Assembly: GCA_947450025.1 (NCBI GenBank)
Contig: CANFTW010000013.1
Coordinates: forward strand, 33,665-97,664
Direction: 5' to 3'
Length of the DNA stretch: 64,000 nt
Source of the DNA: Bacteroidota bacterium
Lineage (GTDB): Bacteria; Bacteroidota; Bacteroidia; B-17B0; Aurantibacillaceae
Positions 1 through 9,749 of the stretch are shown piece after piece. The first letter of the stretch is position 1. The number at the start of each line of letters is the position of its first letter. The notes under the pieces were generated by a model. It saw only the letters and a list, made by a program, of their open reading frames with translations, was not told the origin of the DNA and did not search any database. The position numbers and the translations under genes are program-made.

Positions 1-61
1 TATAATAATTTTATAATATAAACATTAAAATTCTTAATAATATTTAAATTATTTTTAACAC

Positions 62-1015
62 ATGAGAGTCAGAGAATTAATAGTGTTGTGTTTTTTAATC
101 AATGTTTTTTCATACAATCTTTTTTCTCAAAATTTTTCTAGTGGAGCGAATTGGAAAAAATACAGGAAAGAAGTTAGTTTTCAAATAGGCGCCAGCGGAT
201 TTTTAGGTGATTTAGGGGGCTTAAACACATCAGGAACCGATTATAGTCCAATCGATATGGAATATTCATTAGCCCGTCCAGCATTAAGTGTTGCTTACCG
301 TTACAAACTTTCTAAACACATCAATTGGCAAAGTAGCTTAAATTATTTGTTAGTGGCAGGTGATGATAAATTAACCAAGGATATATATCGAAGTAATCGT
401 AATTTAAATTTTAAATCAAATATTTTTGAGCTATCAACGCGATTTGAAGTTGCCATATTTACACAAAAAGTTGGTCATAGGTATAGTCTAAGAAATACAA
501 AAGCAAAACGTAGTAGTAATAAATTTACTGAAGTAACAGCTTTTATAGGGCTTGGTGCATTTTATTTTAATCCAAAAGGACGAAATCCAATCACTGGTAA
601 ATTTGAAAATTTATATAATTTACATACCGAAGGGCAAGGATTACCTGGTGGTCCAAAACAATATAAAAGGGTGTCTATTAGTATTCCTATGGGTATTGCT
701 TGGCGTTCTGCCATTAGTAAATATTGGACAATTGGAATGGAATTTTGTTTTAGAAAAACATTTTCAGACTATATAGATGATGTAAGTACCACCTACTATG
801 ATAAAGCCGCATTATTAGATGCATATGGCCCTAAATCTGTTACTATGGCTGATCCTACTTTAGATATAATCCCTGGAGGAACTGGACCAAATGGAGATGG
901 CACAGGTGCTCAAAGAGGAGATAAAGAAAAAGATTCCTTTATGGCTCTTCAGGTTACAGTAGGTCGTACTTTTCCACCTAAGCGTCGCAGAACTAAATTA
1001 AGATCTAAATTTTAA
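62..1015 (+). CDS. DUF6089/PorG-like outer membrane beta-barrel protein
   Basis: A 317-residue protein with an N-terminal signal peptide (about residues 1-22, ending before QNFSSG). It continues with alternating hydrophobic/polar strands typical of a small outer-membrane barrel. The early segment with IGASGFLGDLGG, followed by a line of the type SVAYRYKLSKHINW, resembles the DUF6089 family, which includes the T9SS-associated protein PorG; that resemblance is from memory and not searched. The C-terminus is basic (KRRRTKLRSKF). It is transcribed alone here and its stop codon shares a 4-bp TTAA with the convergent gene downstream. The role in the envelope is inferred, and the exact family is uncertain. 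Confidence 0.6.
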   Translation: MRVRELIVLCFLINVFSYNLFSQNFSSGANWKKYRKEVSFQIGASGFLGDLGGLNTSGTDYSPIDMEYSLARPALSVAYRYKLSKHINWQSSLNYLLVAGDDKLTKDIYRSNRNLNFKSNIFELSTRFEVAIFTQKVGHRYSLRNTKAKRSSNKFTEVTAFIGLGAFYFNPKGRNPITGKFENLYNLHTEGQGLPGGPKQYKRVSISIPMGIAWRSAISKYWTIGMEFCFRKTFSDYIDDVSTTYYDKAALLDAYGPKSVTMADPTLDIIPGGTGPNGDGTGAQRGDKEKDSFMALQVTVGRTFPPKRRRTKLRSKF

Positions 1016-1815
1016 GAATTTTTAAAATTATCGTAAACAAGTGATTCAAACCTATTTTGAAGATGATAGTTTGTAGCTATAATTTCTTTACCAAATAACC
1101 AATTATCCGATTTGCTAAAATCACAAACTGTTCCTCCAGCTTCTTTTACAATTAAAGCCCCAGCAGCAACATCCCAAGGGTTTAAGTTATATTCAAAAAA
1201 AGCGTCTACTCTGCCACATGCTAAATAACATAAATCTGCTGCTGCTGCGCCAATTCGTCTAACACCATGTGTATGTTTCATGAGGTAGGTCAACGTGTTC
1301 ATATAATTTTCCAATCTCGAAAAATTATAAATTGGAAATCCTGTTGCGATTAAGCTATCTGATAAATTTTTTCTTTCAGAAACCTTTATTTTGGCACCAT
1401 TTAAAAAAGCTCCTCCATTTTTTATTGCATAAAAACATTCATTTTGAGCAACTTCATAAACAACACCTAAAATAATTTTTCCATTTAACTCCAAGGCAAT
1501 ACTAATAGCGTAACAAGGTATACCATGAATAAAGTTTGTTGTGCCATCCAATGGATCAACAATCCAATTGTAATTTTTGATTTCACTTTTAGTATCTTCT
1601 TCTACAATGAAGCCTGCATCAGGTAAAATAATAGCTAATTTTTCAACTATTAATTTTTCTGAAGTTTTATCGACATAACTCACTAAATCATTTAATCCTT
1701 TTATTTCTACACGATTATATGAAAAAGTTTCTCTTTCATGTCTAATAAAATCACCTACTTCTTTTGCTAAAAAAATTACTTTTTCTAGGATATTGTTTAA
1801 ATCCACACTTTCCAT
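1012..1815 (-). CDS. Inositol monophosphatase family protein (SuhB-like)
   Basis: A Mg-dependent phosphomonoesterase of the inositol monophosphatase family, cytoplasmic, 267 residues. Metal-binding motifs are intact: the EED stretch near residues 72-74, IVDPLDGTTNF at 86-96, and the C-terminal WDVAAGALIVKEAGG motif. The open frame reaches a TTG at 1839, but I place the start at the ATG at 1815 because it gives the usual family N-terminus (MESVDLNNIL) and the eight extra residues look non-coding. The natural substrate (myo-inositol phosphate or another sugar phosphate) cannot be read from sequence. The 3' end overlaps the convergent barrel-protein gene by 4 bp. Confidence 0.9.
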   Translation of the reverse strand: MESVDLNNILEKVIFLAKEVGDFIRHERETFSYNRVEIKGLNDLVSYVDKTSEKLIVEKLAIILPDAGFIVEEDTKSEIKNYNWIVDPLDGTTNFIHGIPCYAISIALELNGKIILGVVYEVAQNECFYAIKNGGAFLNGAKIKVSERKNLSDSLIATGFPIYNFSRLENYMNTLTYLMKHTHGVRRIGAAAADLCYLACGRVDAFFEYNLNPWDVAAGALIVKEAGGTVCDFSKSDNWLFGKEIIATNYHLQNRFESLVYDNFKNS

Positions 1816-1952
1816 TTTTGCAGTGAAGTTAATAAACAAAAACTTTACCCATTACTTATAAATTTATAAGCTTCAGAAAAAAAATGAACAAGTGTTGCAA
1901 ACATTATTTTGTAGAAAGAAGGATTATATATATTTTTCAAAAAAATTAAACC

Positions 1953-3236
1953 ATGAACACAACATCACTTACGCAAAAATCAAAAGTATCTAAACTTGCT
2001 GAAAATATTATTGGATCTGAAATTATCAAATTAGCCGGAGAGGTTAATGAAAAAATTAAACACGGAGAAAAAATTTATAATATGACAATTGGTGATTTCA
2101 ACCCTAAAGAATTCCCAATCCCAGCAGAATTAAAACAGTATATTGTTGATGCCTATTTTGATGATCAAACAAATTACCCAGCAGCTGATGGAATGTTAGA
2201 ATTACGAAATGCTGTTTCTGATTTATTAAAAGAACGAGGTAATTTGGAGTATAAAAATGATGAAATTTTAATCGCCGGTGGAGCCCGCCCTATTATTTAT
2301 AGTATTTTTAAAGCTTTAGTTGATGCAAATGATACCGTCATTTTTGCGGTTCCATCATGGAATAATAACCATTATTCCTATTTAAATTTTGCCAAGTCGG
2401 TTGTGATAGAAGCTACACCTGAGCAAAATTTTATGCCTTCTGCCAATGACATTAAACCATTTATTAAAGATGCGACCTTAGTGGCATTGTGTTCTCCTCA
2501 AAATCCTACAGGAACAATTTTTAGTAAAGAGGGACTAGAAGAAATTTGTGATTTGATTATAGAGGAAAATATTCGCCGTGGTCCTGATGCAAAACCCGTT
2601 TATTTAATGTATGACCAAATTTATTGGGCATTAACTTTTGGTGAAAGTAAACACTATAATCCTGTAGTGTTAAGACCTGAAATGAGAGCTTATGCAGTAT
2701 TTGTTGATGGCATTTCTAAATCTTTAGCGGCAACTGGCGTAAGAGTAGGATGGAGTATGGGACCAAAATTAATTATTGACAAAATGAAAGCTATTTTAAC
2801 ACATGTTGGTGCATGGGCTCCAAAAGCTGAACAAATGGCCTCTGCAAAATATTTAAGCAATCTTTCATTATATGATGCTTTCATTGAAGAACAAAAAAAT
2901 AAAATAAGTACAAGATTAGATGGGTTTTATAAAGGTTTTCAAGACTTAAAAAAAGAAGGATTTAAAGTGGATGCCATCACTCCACAAGCTGCCATTTATT
3001 TAACAATTAAGTTTGATTTGCATGGAATGAAAACTGCTAATGGATTAGAATTATCAAGTACAAAGGATATTACTAAATTCATTTTAGACGAGGCAAAATT
3101 AGCTGTTGTACCATTCTATGCTTTTGGAGCATCCGATAATTCACCATGGTACAGGATGTCTGTTGGCACATGCAAAGTTTCTGATATAACAGATGTGATA
3201 GCTAATTTAAGAAATGCTTTATTGAAGCTTTCATAA
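1953..3236 (+). CDS. PLP-dependent aminotransferase, class I/II
   Basis: A 427-residue fold-type I aminotransferase, probably acting on an amino acid and a 2-oxo acid in the cytoplasm. The cofactor lysine is in the GISKSLAATGVRVGW segment (about K256). The CSPQNPTG loop (about residues 176-183) and a C-terminal arginine region (WYRMSVG) that binds the substrate carboxylate are present. The overall pattern resembles aspartate/aromatic aminotransferases of subgroup I. The frame starts with ATG after an A-rich leader. It sits alone between the phosphatase and a secreted-protein gene, so context gives no pathway. Confidence 0.88.
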   Translation: MNTTSLTQKSKVSKLAENIIGSEIIKLAGEVNEKIKHGEKIYNMTIGDFNPKEFPIPAELKQYIVDAYFDDQTNYPAADGMLELRNAVSDLLKERGNLEYKNDEILIAGGARPIIYSIFKALVDANDTVIFAVPSWNNNHYSYLNFAKSVVIEATPEQNFMPSANDIKPFIKDATLVALCSPQNPTGTIFSKEGLEEICDLIIEENIRRGPDAKPVYLMYDQIYWALTFGESKHYNPVVLRPEMRAYAVFVDGISKSLAATGVRVGWSMGPKLIIDKMKAILTHVGAWAPKAEQMASAKYLSNLSLYDAFIEEQKNKISTRLDGFYKGFQDLKKEGFKVDAITPQAAIYLTIKFDLHGMKTANGLELSSTKDITKFILDEAKLAVVPFYAFGASDNSPWYRMSVGTCKVSDITDVIANLRNALLKLS

Positions 3237-3401
3237 TCAATAAATTTATAGCAATACAATAATAGCTCGTATATTTAATTAGAACTATTTGTTTTTTATA
3301 TACATTTACTAAACCATTTTAGAGATGCAATGCTTGCACATTTTAAATATTTAAAAGTAGAAGTTTAATCTCATAAAATTAACAACCATAAATAATAACA
3401 T

Positions 3402-5351
3402 ATGAAAAAAGTCCTATTTTCTTTTTTAGCCATCATTAGTATTTTGTCTGATATTTCAGCAAATGTAGGAGATACCACATGGGTAACGATTTTTAACAAT
3501 AGAAAAATTACTCAATGGGGTAATTACGACACAACATCCGTTTTGCCCACGGGAAAAACATTTAGAAAAATAAAATTACATTATATATTAGGAAGATACG
3601 CTTGTCCTGCAGGCACACAATATTGCGGATCGTGGGATTATACGACACAAGTTTATGCGAAACCTACAAATGCCGATACCGTAGAAATTGCAAGAATTAT
3701 CACTCCCTATGCAACTGATTGGTTAAGCTCTAACAGAACAAATGATTTTGTGGTTGATGTAACAGATTATGCTTCTATTTTAAATGGTAATTTAGATTTT
3801 AGATATAAATATGATGGTTATTCATGGGGTTTTACTCTTACTTTAAAACTAGAAATGATTGAAGGAACCCCAGCAATGAATGCACTTTCGGTGAAAAATA
3901 TTTATGATGGATATTATTCTTATGGAAACACCTCTGATCCTATAGAAAATCATTTGATTGAAAAATCATATTCATATAATAACCCTGCAACAAAAGCCTT
4001 TGTAAAAAACATTATTAGTGGGCATGGCTCTGATGATAATGGATGTGGGGAGTTTTGCAGTAAATATTATGATTTAAAAATTAACGGAACTCAAGTTTCT
4101 CAAAAACAATTATGGAAAAACGATTGTGGCTTAAACGATATTTCACCTCAAACAGGTACTTGGCTATATGAACGAGCTAATTGGTGCCCAGGACAAATTG
4201 TTTATCCTATTATGCATGATATTTCAACAGTAACTTCTCCAGCTTCTTCATTCTCTGTAAATATTGATATGGAGCCATATACTTCTCCTACACAGTCAAA
4301 TACAGGTGGTTATAATGTTGTATCTCAATTAATTTCTTATTCTGCACCAAACTTTAGTACTGATGTTTCTATTGAAGATATTATTGCCCCAAATAGCGAC
4401 CCTAATTATGCTCGCGCAAATAATATTTGTGTTAATCCAAAAATTAAAATTAAAAACACTGGAACAAATCAAGTCACGCAAGTTGTTTTTAATTATAATA
4501 TTTCAGGCGGTTCAGTTGCAACATACACTTGGAATGGTAGTCTAAATTTCTTAGATGAAACTATTGTTGAATTAGGAACAGCATTATCATTATACAATGG
4601 TAACTTAACCAATGGATTTAATGTTTCTATTAAACAAGTGAATGGTAGTGTAGGGGATCAAAATTTGTTTAATAATACACATAATTGTATTTACAATAGT
4701 GTTAAAGTCTATCCCAATCAATTTATTGTTAATTTTTTAACGAATGCCGCTACAAGCTCTATAAATCCAGGATTTAATGAAGCAAATTGGACCATAAAAG
4801 ATGATAATGGTAATGTTGTAGTAAGTCGAATGAATAACATCAATAATAAAACTTTTAAAGACACAGTTAACTTACCTGATGGCTGTTATACATTTACAAT
4901 GAATGATGATGGATGTGATGGCTTATCTTGGTGGGCTTATCAATACTATACTCCAAATCCAGGATCAGGAACAATAAAATTTGTAAAACTTGGGATTCCA
5001 GTAACCCTTAAAAACTTTAATGGAGATTTTGGATGTCAAATTTCAGAACGTTTCATGACAAGTAGCACGATTGCTTCTGTTCAACAAACAGAATTTAAAA
5101 CTAACATTCAATTATTTCCTAATCCAACCTCTCAAATTATTAATTTAGCTATCGATGTTAAAGAAAATCAAAATATAGAGTATATCATAACTGATATTAC
5201 AGGAAAAATAATTTATGAAGGTGAGTATAATTCTGTTGGATCTGAAATTCACCCAATTAACATTGAAAATTTGTCTAATGGGATGTATTTTATTACATGT
5301 AAATTTGAAAAATCAGAACCTATTACTCAAAAATTTGTAATTAGAAAATAA
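3402..5351 (+). CDS. Secreted PNGase F-related protein with T9SS type A tail
   Basis: A 649-residue exported protein. The signal peptide is about residues 1-20. Residues about 25-330 match the two-part jelly-roll fold of peptide-N-glycosidase F: LGRYACP and CGSWDYT in the N-terminal part, and in the second part GHGSDDNGCGEFC, LWKNDCGLN, SPQTGTW and RANWCPG, the hallmark W-DC-N / GTW / RxxWCPG series. A middle region of about 330-480 looks like Ig/CARDB-type strands. The final 80 residues (FPNPTSQIINL ... SNGMYFITCKFE) are a T9SS sorting domain. Real PNGase F cleaves the N-glycan from asparagine; whether the catalytic acids are kept here was not verified, so glycan release is a suggestion only. 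Confidence 0.75.
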   Translation: MKKVLFSFLAIISILSDISANVGDTTWVTIFNNRKITQWGNYDTTSVLPTGKTFRKIKLHYILGRYACPAGTQYCGSWDYTTQVYAKPTNADTVEIARIITPYATDWLSSNRTNDFVVDVTDYASILNGNLDFRYKYDGYSWGFTLTLKLEMIEGTPAMNALSVKNIYDGYYSYGNTSDPIENHLIEKSYSYNNPATKAFVKNIISGHGSDDNGCGEFCSKYYDLKINGTQVSQKQLWKNDCGLNDISPQTGTWLYERANWCPGQIVYPIMHDISTVTSPASSFSVNIDMEPYTSPTQSNTGGYNVVSQLISYSAPNFSTDVSIEDIIAPNSDPNYARANNICVNPKIKIKNTGTNQVTQVVFNYNISGGSVATYTWNGSLNFLDETIVELGTALSLYNGNLTNGFNVSIKQVNGSVGDQNLFNNTHNCIYNSVKVYPNQFIVNFLTNAATSSINPGFNEANWTIKDDNGNVVVSRMNNINNKTFKDTVNLPDGCYTFTMNDDGCDGLSWWAYQYYTPNPGSGTIKFVKLGIPVTLKNFNGDFGCQISERFMTSSTIASVQQTEFKTNIQLFPNPTSQIINLAIDVKENQNIEYIITDITGKIIYEGEYNSVGSEIHPINIENLSNGMYFITCKFEKSEPITQKFVIRK

Positions 5352-5398
5352 AAAATATTCATTTTAATTAAAAAAAGAGGATTAATTGTGAATAACTA

Positions 5399-5428
5399 TT
5401 GTTTGTATCACAAAAAGTCTTATATTTG
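5399..5428 (+). promoter_or_regulatory. Bacteroidota housekeeping promoter of rpsO
   Basis: TTG at 5399-5401, a 19-nt spacer, then TATATTTG at 5421-5428, which fits the Bacteroidota -33 TTG / -7 TAnnTTTG consensus exactly. The predicted start of transcription is about 5433-5436, giving a leader of about 30 nt before rpsO. Confidence 0.65.
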
Positions 5429-5465
5429 TAGCCCTATTTAAAGATAACAATAAAAGAAGAATAAC

Positions 5466-5735
5466 ATGTATTTAACATCAGAAGTAAAGAAAGACATTTT
5501 TAAAAAACACGGTGGTAGCGATAAAAACACTGGTTCAGCAGAATCTCAAGTGGCATTATTTACTCACCGTATAGACCATTTAACAGGTCACTTAAAAAAC
5601 AATAAAAAAGATTTTGGAACACAACGTGCACTATTAAATTTAGTAGGTAAACGTCGTGCGTTATTAGATTATTTAAAAAACACGGACATTATGCGTTACC
5701 GTGCGGTTATTAAAGTATTAGATATCCGTAAGTAA
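5466..5735 (+). CDS. rpsO: 30S ribosomal protein S15
   Basis: An 89-residue protein of the standard S15 length. It carries the family core: GSAESQVALFTHRIDHLTGH, followed by KKDFGTQRALLNLVGKRRALLDYL. S15 binds the central domain of 16S rRNA early in 30S assembly. It lies immediately upstream of pnp, the classic rpsO-pnp order, but an 11-bp hairpin terminator and a second promoter-like motif separate the two, so pnp need not depend on read-through. Confidence 0.98.
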   Translation: MYLTSEVKKDIFKKHGGSDKNTGSAESQVALFTHRIDHLTGHLKNNKKDFGTQRALLNLVGKRRALLDYLKNTDIMRYRAVIKVLDIRK

Positions 5736-5761
5736 TTATATGAGTTCTTGTTAAGATTAAG

Positions 5762-5790
5762 AGGCATTTCGAGTAATCGAAATGCCTTTC
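5762..5790 (+). terminator. Intrinsic terminator after rpsO
   Basis: A perfect 11-bp stem, AGGCATTTCGA (5762-5772) with TCGAAATGCCT (5777-5787), and loop GTAA, followed by a short T-rich tract (TTCTTATT). The T tail is weak, so partial read-through into pnp is plausible. Confidence 0.75.
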
Positions 5791-5807
5791 TTATTACATA
5801 CCTTTCT

Positions 5808-5815
5808 TATTTTTG
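5808..5815 (+). promoter_or_regulatory. Possible -7 element for pnp
   Basis: TATTTTTG matches TAnnTTTG and lies between the rpsO terminator and pnp. No good TTG is seen 19 nt upstream, so the call rests on the -7 box and position alone. Confidence 0.35.
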
Positions 5816-5894
5816 ACTGGTTAAGACGAAGAAAACAGAAAACAAATATATAAATCGTACCAAAAACGTTGGTACACAAAACAAAAAAAACAAG

Positions 5895-8033
5895 ATGTCA
5901 CAAATCGGAATTCAACATTCATTCGACCTAGGAGATGGTAGAATTGTAACCCTAGAAACAGGGAAATTAGCTAAACAAGCTGATGGAGCAGTAGTCGTAA
6001 AATTAGGTAACACTATGATTTTAGCTACGGTAGTAAGTAACAAAGAAGCAAAAGAAGGCGTAGATTTTTTACCTTTAACAGTAGATTATCAAGAAAAATA
6101 TGCAGCAACAGGACGCTTTCCTGGCGGGTTTTTCCGAAGAGAAGCAAAATTATCTGACTATGAAGTATTAATTTCTCGTATCGTAGATAGAGCAATGCGT
6201 CCTTTATTTCCAGATGATTATCATGCTGATACTCAAATCATGTTATCATTAATTTCTTCAGATAAAAAAACAATGCCTGATGCATTAGTTGGTTTAGCTG
6301 CATCTGCGGCAGTGGCTGTTTCTGATATTCCTTTTAACGGACCAATTTCTGAAGTTCGTGTTGGTAAAATTGATGGTAAATTAGTAATCAATCCTGATAT
6401 TGATCAATTAGCATTATCAACAATTGATATGATTGTTGCAGCATCAGCTCATGATATTGCGATGGTTGAAGGTGAAATGAGCGAGATTAGCGAAACAGAA
6501 ATGTTAGAGGCTATCAAATTTGCTCACGAAGCTATTAAAGTTCAAATTACAGCTATTAATGAATTTGCTGTCAAAGCAGGATTAAAACCAAAACGTGTTT
6601 ACAACCATGAGAAACATGATTTAGATTTAAAAGCAGCAGTAGCAAAAGCAACTTATGATAAAGTATATGCTGTGGCAAAAGCTGGTAATCCAAATAAGAA
6701 TGAGCGTAAAGTAGCATTTAAAGCAGTTTTAGATGAATACAAAACAACCTTCTCTCCAGAAGAATTAAAAGAGAAAGAAGGATTAATTAATACTTACTAT
6801 CACGGTGTTGAGTATGATGCAGTGCGTCAAGCAACATTAGATACTCAAATTCGTTTAGATGGTCGTAAAACAAATCAAATCCGTCCAATTTGGAGCGAAG
6901 TAGGGTATTTACCTGCAGCTCATGGTTCTGCTATCTTCCAACGTGGAGAAACTCAATCGTTAACTACAGTGACTTTAGGAACAGGAAAAGATGCTCAATT
7001 AATTGATGGTGCATTTTACCGTGGTGAAACTAAATTTATTTTACATTATAACTTCCCAGGTTTCTCAACTGGAGAAGCTAAACCAAATCGTGGTGTAGGT
7101 CGTCGTGAAGTTGGACATGGAAACTTAGCGTTACGTGCATTATCAAAAGTAGTTCCAACTGATACGCCTTACACAGTTCGTGTAGTTTCTGATATTTTAG
7201 AATCAAATGGTTCTTCATCAATGGCTACCGTTTGCGCTGGTACATTAGCACTAATGGATGCAGGTGTGAAGATTGCAAAACCAGTTACTGGTATTGCGAT
7301 GGGATTAATTACATCAGCAGATAACAGCTCTTATGCAATTTTATCAGATATCTTAGGTGATGAAGATCATTTAGGCGATATGGATTTTAAAGTTTGTGGT
7401 ACTAAAGACGGTATTACTGCTGTGCAAATGGATTTAAAAGTAAATGGCTTACCATATGAAGTTATGGAAAAAGCTTTATTGCAAGCTAAAGAAGGCCGTT
7501 TACACATTATGGGAGAAATCTTAAAAACAATTGATACTCCTCGTGCAGATTATAACGAAAACGTTCCTCGCTTTGAAGTAATTATTATTCCTCAAGAATT
7601 TATTGGTGCGATTATCGGACCTGGAGGAAAAGTAATTCAAGATATTCAAAAGAAAACAGGGGCTACCATTTCAATTACAGAAGTTGATAATAGCGGTAGA
7701 GTTGAGATTTTTGCAGAAAAATTAGAAGACTTAAAAGCAGCTGTTGCTCGTATTAAAGCTATTGTTGCGATTCCTGAAGTTGGTGAAATTTACGAAGCAA
7801 AAGTAAAATCAATTATGCCATATGGTGCATTTGTTGAATTTATGCCAGGTAAAGAGGGATTGTTACACATTAGTGAATACGATTGGAAACGAATTGATTC
7901 TTTAGAAGGATTAGTAAAAGACGGTGATATTGTTAAAGTGAAATACATCGGCACTGATCCGAAAAACGGAAAAGCTAAATTATCTCGTAAAGCAACTTTA
8001 CCTAAACCTGAGGCTGAAGAAAATAAAGCGTAA
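5895..8033 (+). CDS. pnp: Polyribonucleotide nucleotidyltransferase (PNPase)
   Basis: A 712-residue phosphorolytic 3'-5' exoribonuclease that degrades mRNA and can add tails in reverse; it forms a trimeric ring in the cytoplasm. Domains in order: first RNase PH domain (with the [16 protein letters not shown] segment around residues 76-90), an all-helical linker, second RNase PH domain ([26 protein letters not shown]), KH domain ([18 protein letters not shown], about 575-592) and S1 domain ([20 protein letters not shown], from about 632). The length is normal and all domains are present. It follows rpsO and ends at its own hairpin terminator. Confidence 0.98.
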   Translation: MSQIGIQHSFDLGDGRIVTLETGKLAKQADGAVVVKLGNTMILATVVSNKEAKEGVDFLPLTVDYQEKYAATGRFPGGFFRREAKLSDYEVLISRIVDRAMRPLFPDDYHADTQIMLSLISSDKKTMPDALVGLAASAAVAVSDIPFNGPISEVRVGKIDGKLVINPDIDQLALSTIDMIVAASAHDIAMVEGEMSEISETEMLEAIKFAHEAIKVQITAINEFAVKAGLKPKRVYNHEKHDLDLKAAVAKATYDKVYAVAKAGNPNKNERKVAFKAVLDEYKTTFSPEELKEKEGLINTYYHGVEYDAVRQATLDTQIRLDGRKTNQIRPIWSEVGYLPAAHGSAIFQRGETQSLTTVTLGTGKDAQLIDGAFYRGETKFILHYNFPGFSTGEAKPNRGVGRREVGHGNLALRALSKVVPTDTPYTVRVVSDILESNGSSSMATVCAGTLALMDAGVKIAKPVTGIAMGLITSADNSSYAILSDILGDEDHLGDMDFKVCGTKDGITAVQMDLKVNGLPYEVMEKALLQAKEGRLHIMGEILKTIDTPRADYNENVPRFEVIIIPQEFIGAIIGPGGKVIQDIQKKTGATISITEVDNSGRVEIFAEKLEDLKAAVARIKAIVAIPEVGEIYEAKVKSIMPYGAFVEFMPGKEGLLHISEYDWKRIDSLEGLVKDGDIVKVKYIGTDPKNGKAKLSRKATLPKPEAEENKA

Positions 8034-8050
8034 TAATTTTAATTCAATTA

Positions 8051-8084
8051 AAAGCCATTCTCTTAGATGAGGGTGGCTTTTTTG
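8051..8084 (+). terminator. Intrinsic terminator after pnp
   Basis: A 12-bp stem (8051-8062 with 8069-8080, two G-U pairs) around loop TTAGAT, followed by a T-run to about 8083. Confidence 0.8.
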
Positions 8085-8091
8085 TTTTATG

Positions 8092-8099
8092 TATATTTG
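8092..8099 (+). promoter_or_regulatory. -7 element directly before the GNAT gene
   Basis: TATATTTG matches TAnnTTTG and ends only 3 nt before the ATG at 8103. If used, the mRNA would be leaderless or nearly so. The -33 TTG is not at the ideal distance. Confidence 0.4.
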
Positions 8100-8102
8100 T
8101 AA

Positions 8103-8654
8103 ATGCTAGATTTAAACTTTGATCCATTTCCAATTATCGAAACAGATAGGCTTATTTTAAGAAGAACGGAATCGGAAGATGCAAGAGATTATTTTGCTTT
8201 AAGAAGTAGTCCTGAAGCAATGAAACATATTTGTAAACCATTACATAAATCAATTGATGATACTATTAAAATGATTGATAACATTAATGAAATGATCAGT
8301 ACTAATGAGGGTATATCTTGGGCTGTATGTTTTAAAAGTGATCATAAAATGATAGGCTCAGTTTCTTTTCACAGAATTGAAAAAGAACATTATCGGGCGG
8401 AAATTGGTTATATGCTTCATCCTAAATTTTGGCAACAAGGTATAGTGAGTGAAGCAGTAAAAGCTATTATTGATTATGGTTTTAAAATCTTGAATTTACA
8501 TTCTATTGAGGCTCATATCGACCCAACTAATGTTGGTTCGGAAAAAGTTCTTCAAAAATTCAAATTTGAAAAAGAAGCTTATTTTAAAGAAAACTATTTT
8601 TATGATGGACAGTTTTTAGATACAGCTGTTTATTCGTTGCTTCATAATTCATAA
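8103..8654 (+). CDS. GNAT family N-acetyltransferase (RimJ/RimL-like)
   Basis: A 183-residue acetyl-CoA-dependent N-acetyltransferase. The N-terminus (IIETDRLILRRTESEDARDYF) is typical of the RimJ/RimL subgroup. The acetyl-CoA-binding region includes EIGYMLHPKFWQQGIVSEA, and the later NVGSEKVLQKFKFEKE is the usual C-terminal motif. Related enzymes acetylate ribosomal protein N-termini, but many in this subgroup have small-molecule substrates. It is followed 16 bp later by rlmF, so the two may be co-transcribed. Confidence 0.88.
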   Translation: MLDLNFDPFPIIETDRLILRRTESEDARDYFALRSSPEAMKHICKPLHKSIDDTIKMIDNINEMISTNEGISWAVCFKSDHKMIGSVSFHRIEKEHYRAEIGYMLHPKFWQQGIVSEAVKAIIDYGFKILNLHSIEAHIDPTNVGSEKVLQKFKFEKEAYFKENYFYDGQFLDTAVYSLLHNS

Positions 8655-8670
8655 GTTTAATACTATATAA

Positions 8671-9642
8671 TTGAAAAAAATATTAAATAATTCTTCTGCC
8701 AAAAAAAATGGATTACATCCTCGTAACAAACATCTTTATGGTTACGACTTTGAGCAGTTAATTCATATTTGTCCTGAACTAAAATCATTTGTTTTAATTA
8801 ATCATTTCAATATCGAAACCATTGATTTTGGTAATCCTGTAGCTGTAAAATTATTAAATCAAGCTCTATTAAAACAGTTTTATAAAATTACTATTTGGGA
8901 TATTCCTCAAAATTATTTATGTCCTCCTGTTCCTGGAAGGGCTGATTATATTCATAATCTAGCTGATTTACTAGCTTCAAGCAATGGAAATCATATCCCA
9001 AAAGGGAATACAGTCAACGCTTTGGATATTGGAGTAGGGGCTAATTGTATCTATCCTTTGATAGGCCATCAAGAATATGGTTGGAGTTTTGTTGGCTCAG
9101 ATATTGATTTGTTATCCATTAAAGTTGCCAATCAAATCATTAGTTCAAATTCATTGTCAAAATTTATTGAACTCAGACAGCAAACTAATTCCACTTTTAT
9201 TTTTAATGGAATAATAAAGCCAAACGAAATGATTGATATCACTTTATGCAATCCACCGTTTCATTCATCGGCTAACGAAACTCAACAAGGCACTGAGCGT
9301 AAATGGAGAAACCTTGGGTATCAAAAAAAATCAAAACCAACATTAAATTTTGGTGGACAATCAAATGAATTATGGTGCAAGGGAGGGGAGAAAGCCTTTA
9401 TAAGTAAGATGATTGATGAAAGTTCTCAATTCTCAAAAAATTGTTTATGGTTTACAACTTTAGTTTCAAAAAGCGATAATTTACCTAGTATTTATGATAC
9501 TTTAAAAAAGGTAAACGCCGTTAATGTGAAAACCATTAATATGTCACAAGGAAATAAAATTAGTCGCCTTGTAGCATGGACATTTTTAAATGAAACTCAA
9601 CATATAGAATGGAGTCTAAAGAGATTTAAATCATCACATTAA
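8671..9642 (+). CDS. rlmF: 23S rRNA (adenine(1618)-N(6))-methyltransferase RlmF
   Basis: A 323-residue SAM-dependent methyltransferase that makes m6A1618 in 23S rRNA. Diagnostic features are the N-terminal HPRNKHLYGYDF, IWDIPQNYLCPPVPGRADYIH, the SAM-binding ALDIGVGANCIYPLIG, and the catalytic NPPF (about residues 193-196, context TLCNPPFHSS). There is no ATG ahead of the conserved HPRN motif in frame, so a TTG at 8671 is the likely start. It lies 16 bp downstream of the acetyltransferase gene. Confidence 0.95.
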   Translation: MKKILNNSSAKKNGLHPRNKHLYGYDFEQLIHICPELKSFVLINHFNIETIDFGNPVAVKLLNQALLKQFYKITIWDIPQNYLCPPVPGRADYIHNLADLLASSNGNHIPKGNTVNALDIGVGANCIYPLIGHQEYGWSFVGSDIDLLSIKVANQIISSNSLSKFIELRQQTNSTFIFNGIIKPNEMIDITLCNPPFHSSANETQQGTERKWRNLGYQKKSKPTLNFGGQSNELWCKGGEKAFISKMIDESSQFSKNCLWFTTLVSKSDNLPSIYDTLKKVNAVNVKTINMSQGNKISRLVAWTFLNETQHIEWSLKRFKSSH

Positions 9643-9749
9643 TATTGAATTTATTTGGTAATTAACATCTGTTTTTTGAATACTATCTATTTATAAATAA
9701 TATTCTAAAGCATTATTAATTAAGATTGTAATTAAAAATTACAATAAAA

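Noticed and set aside
1815-1839. TTG start for the inositol phosphatase gene
   Set aside because: ATG at 1815 gives the normal N-terminus and the extra residues look unrelated to the family.
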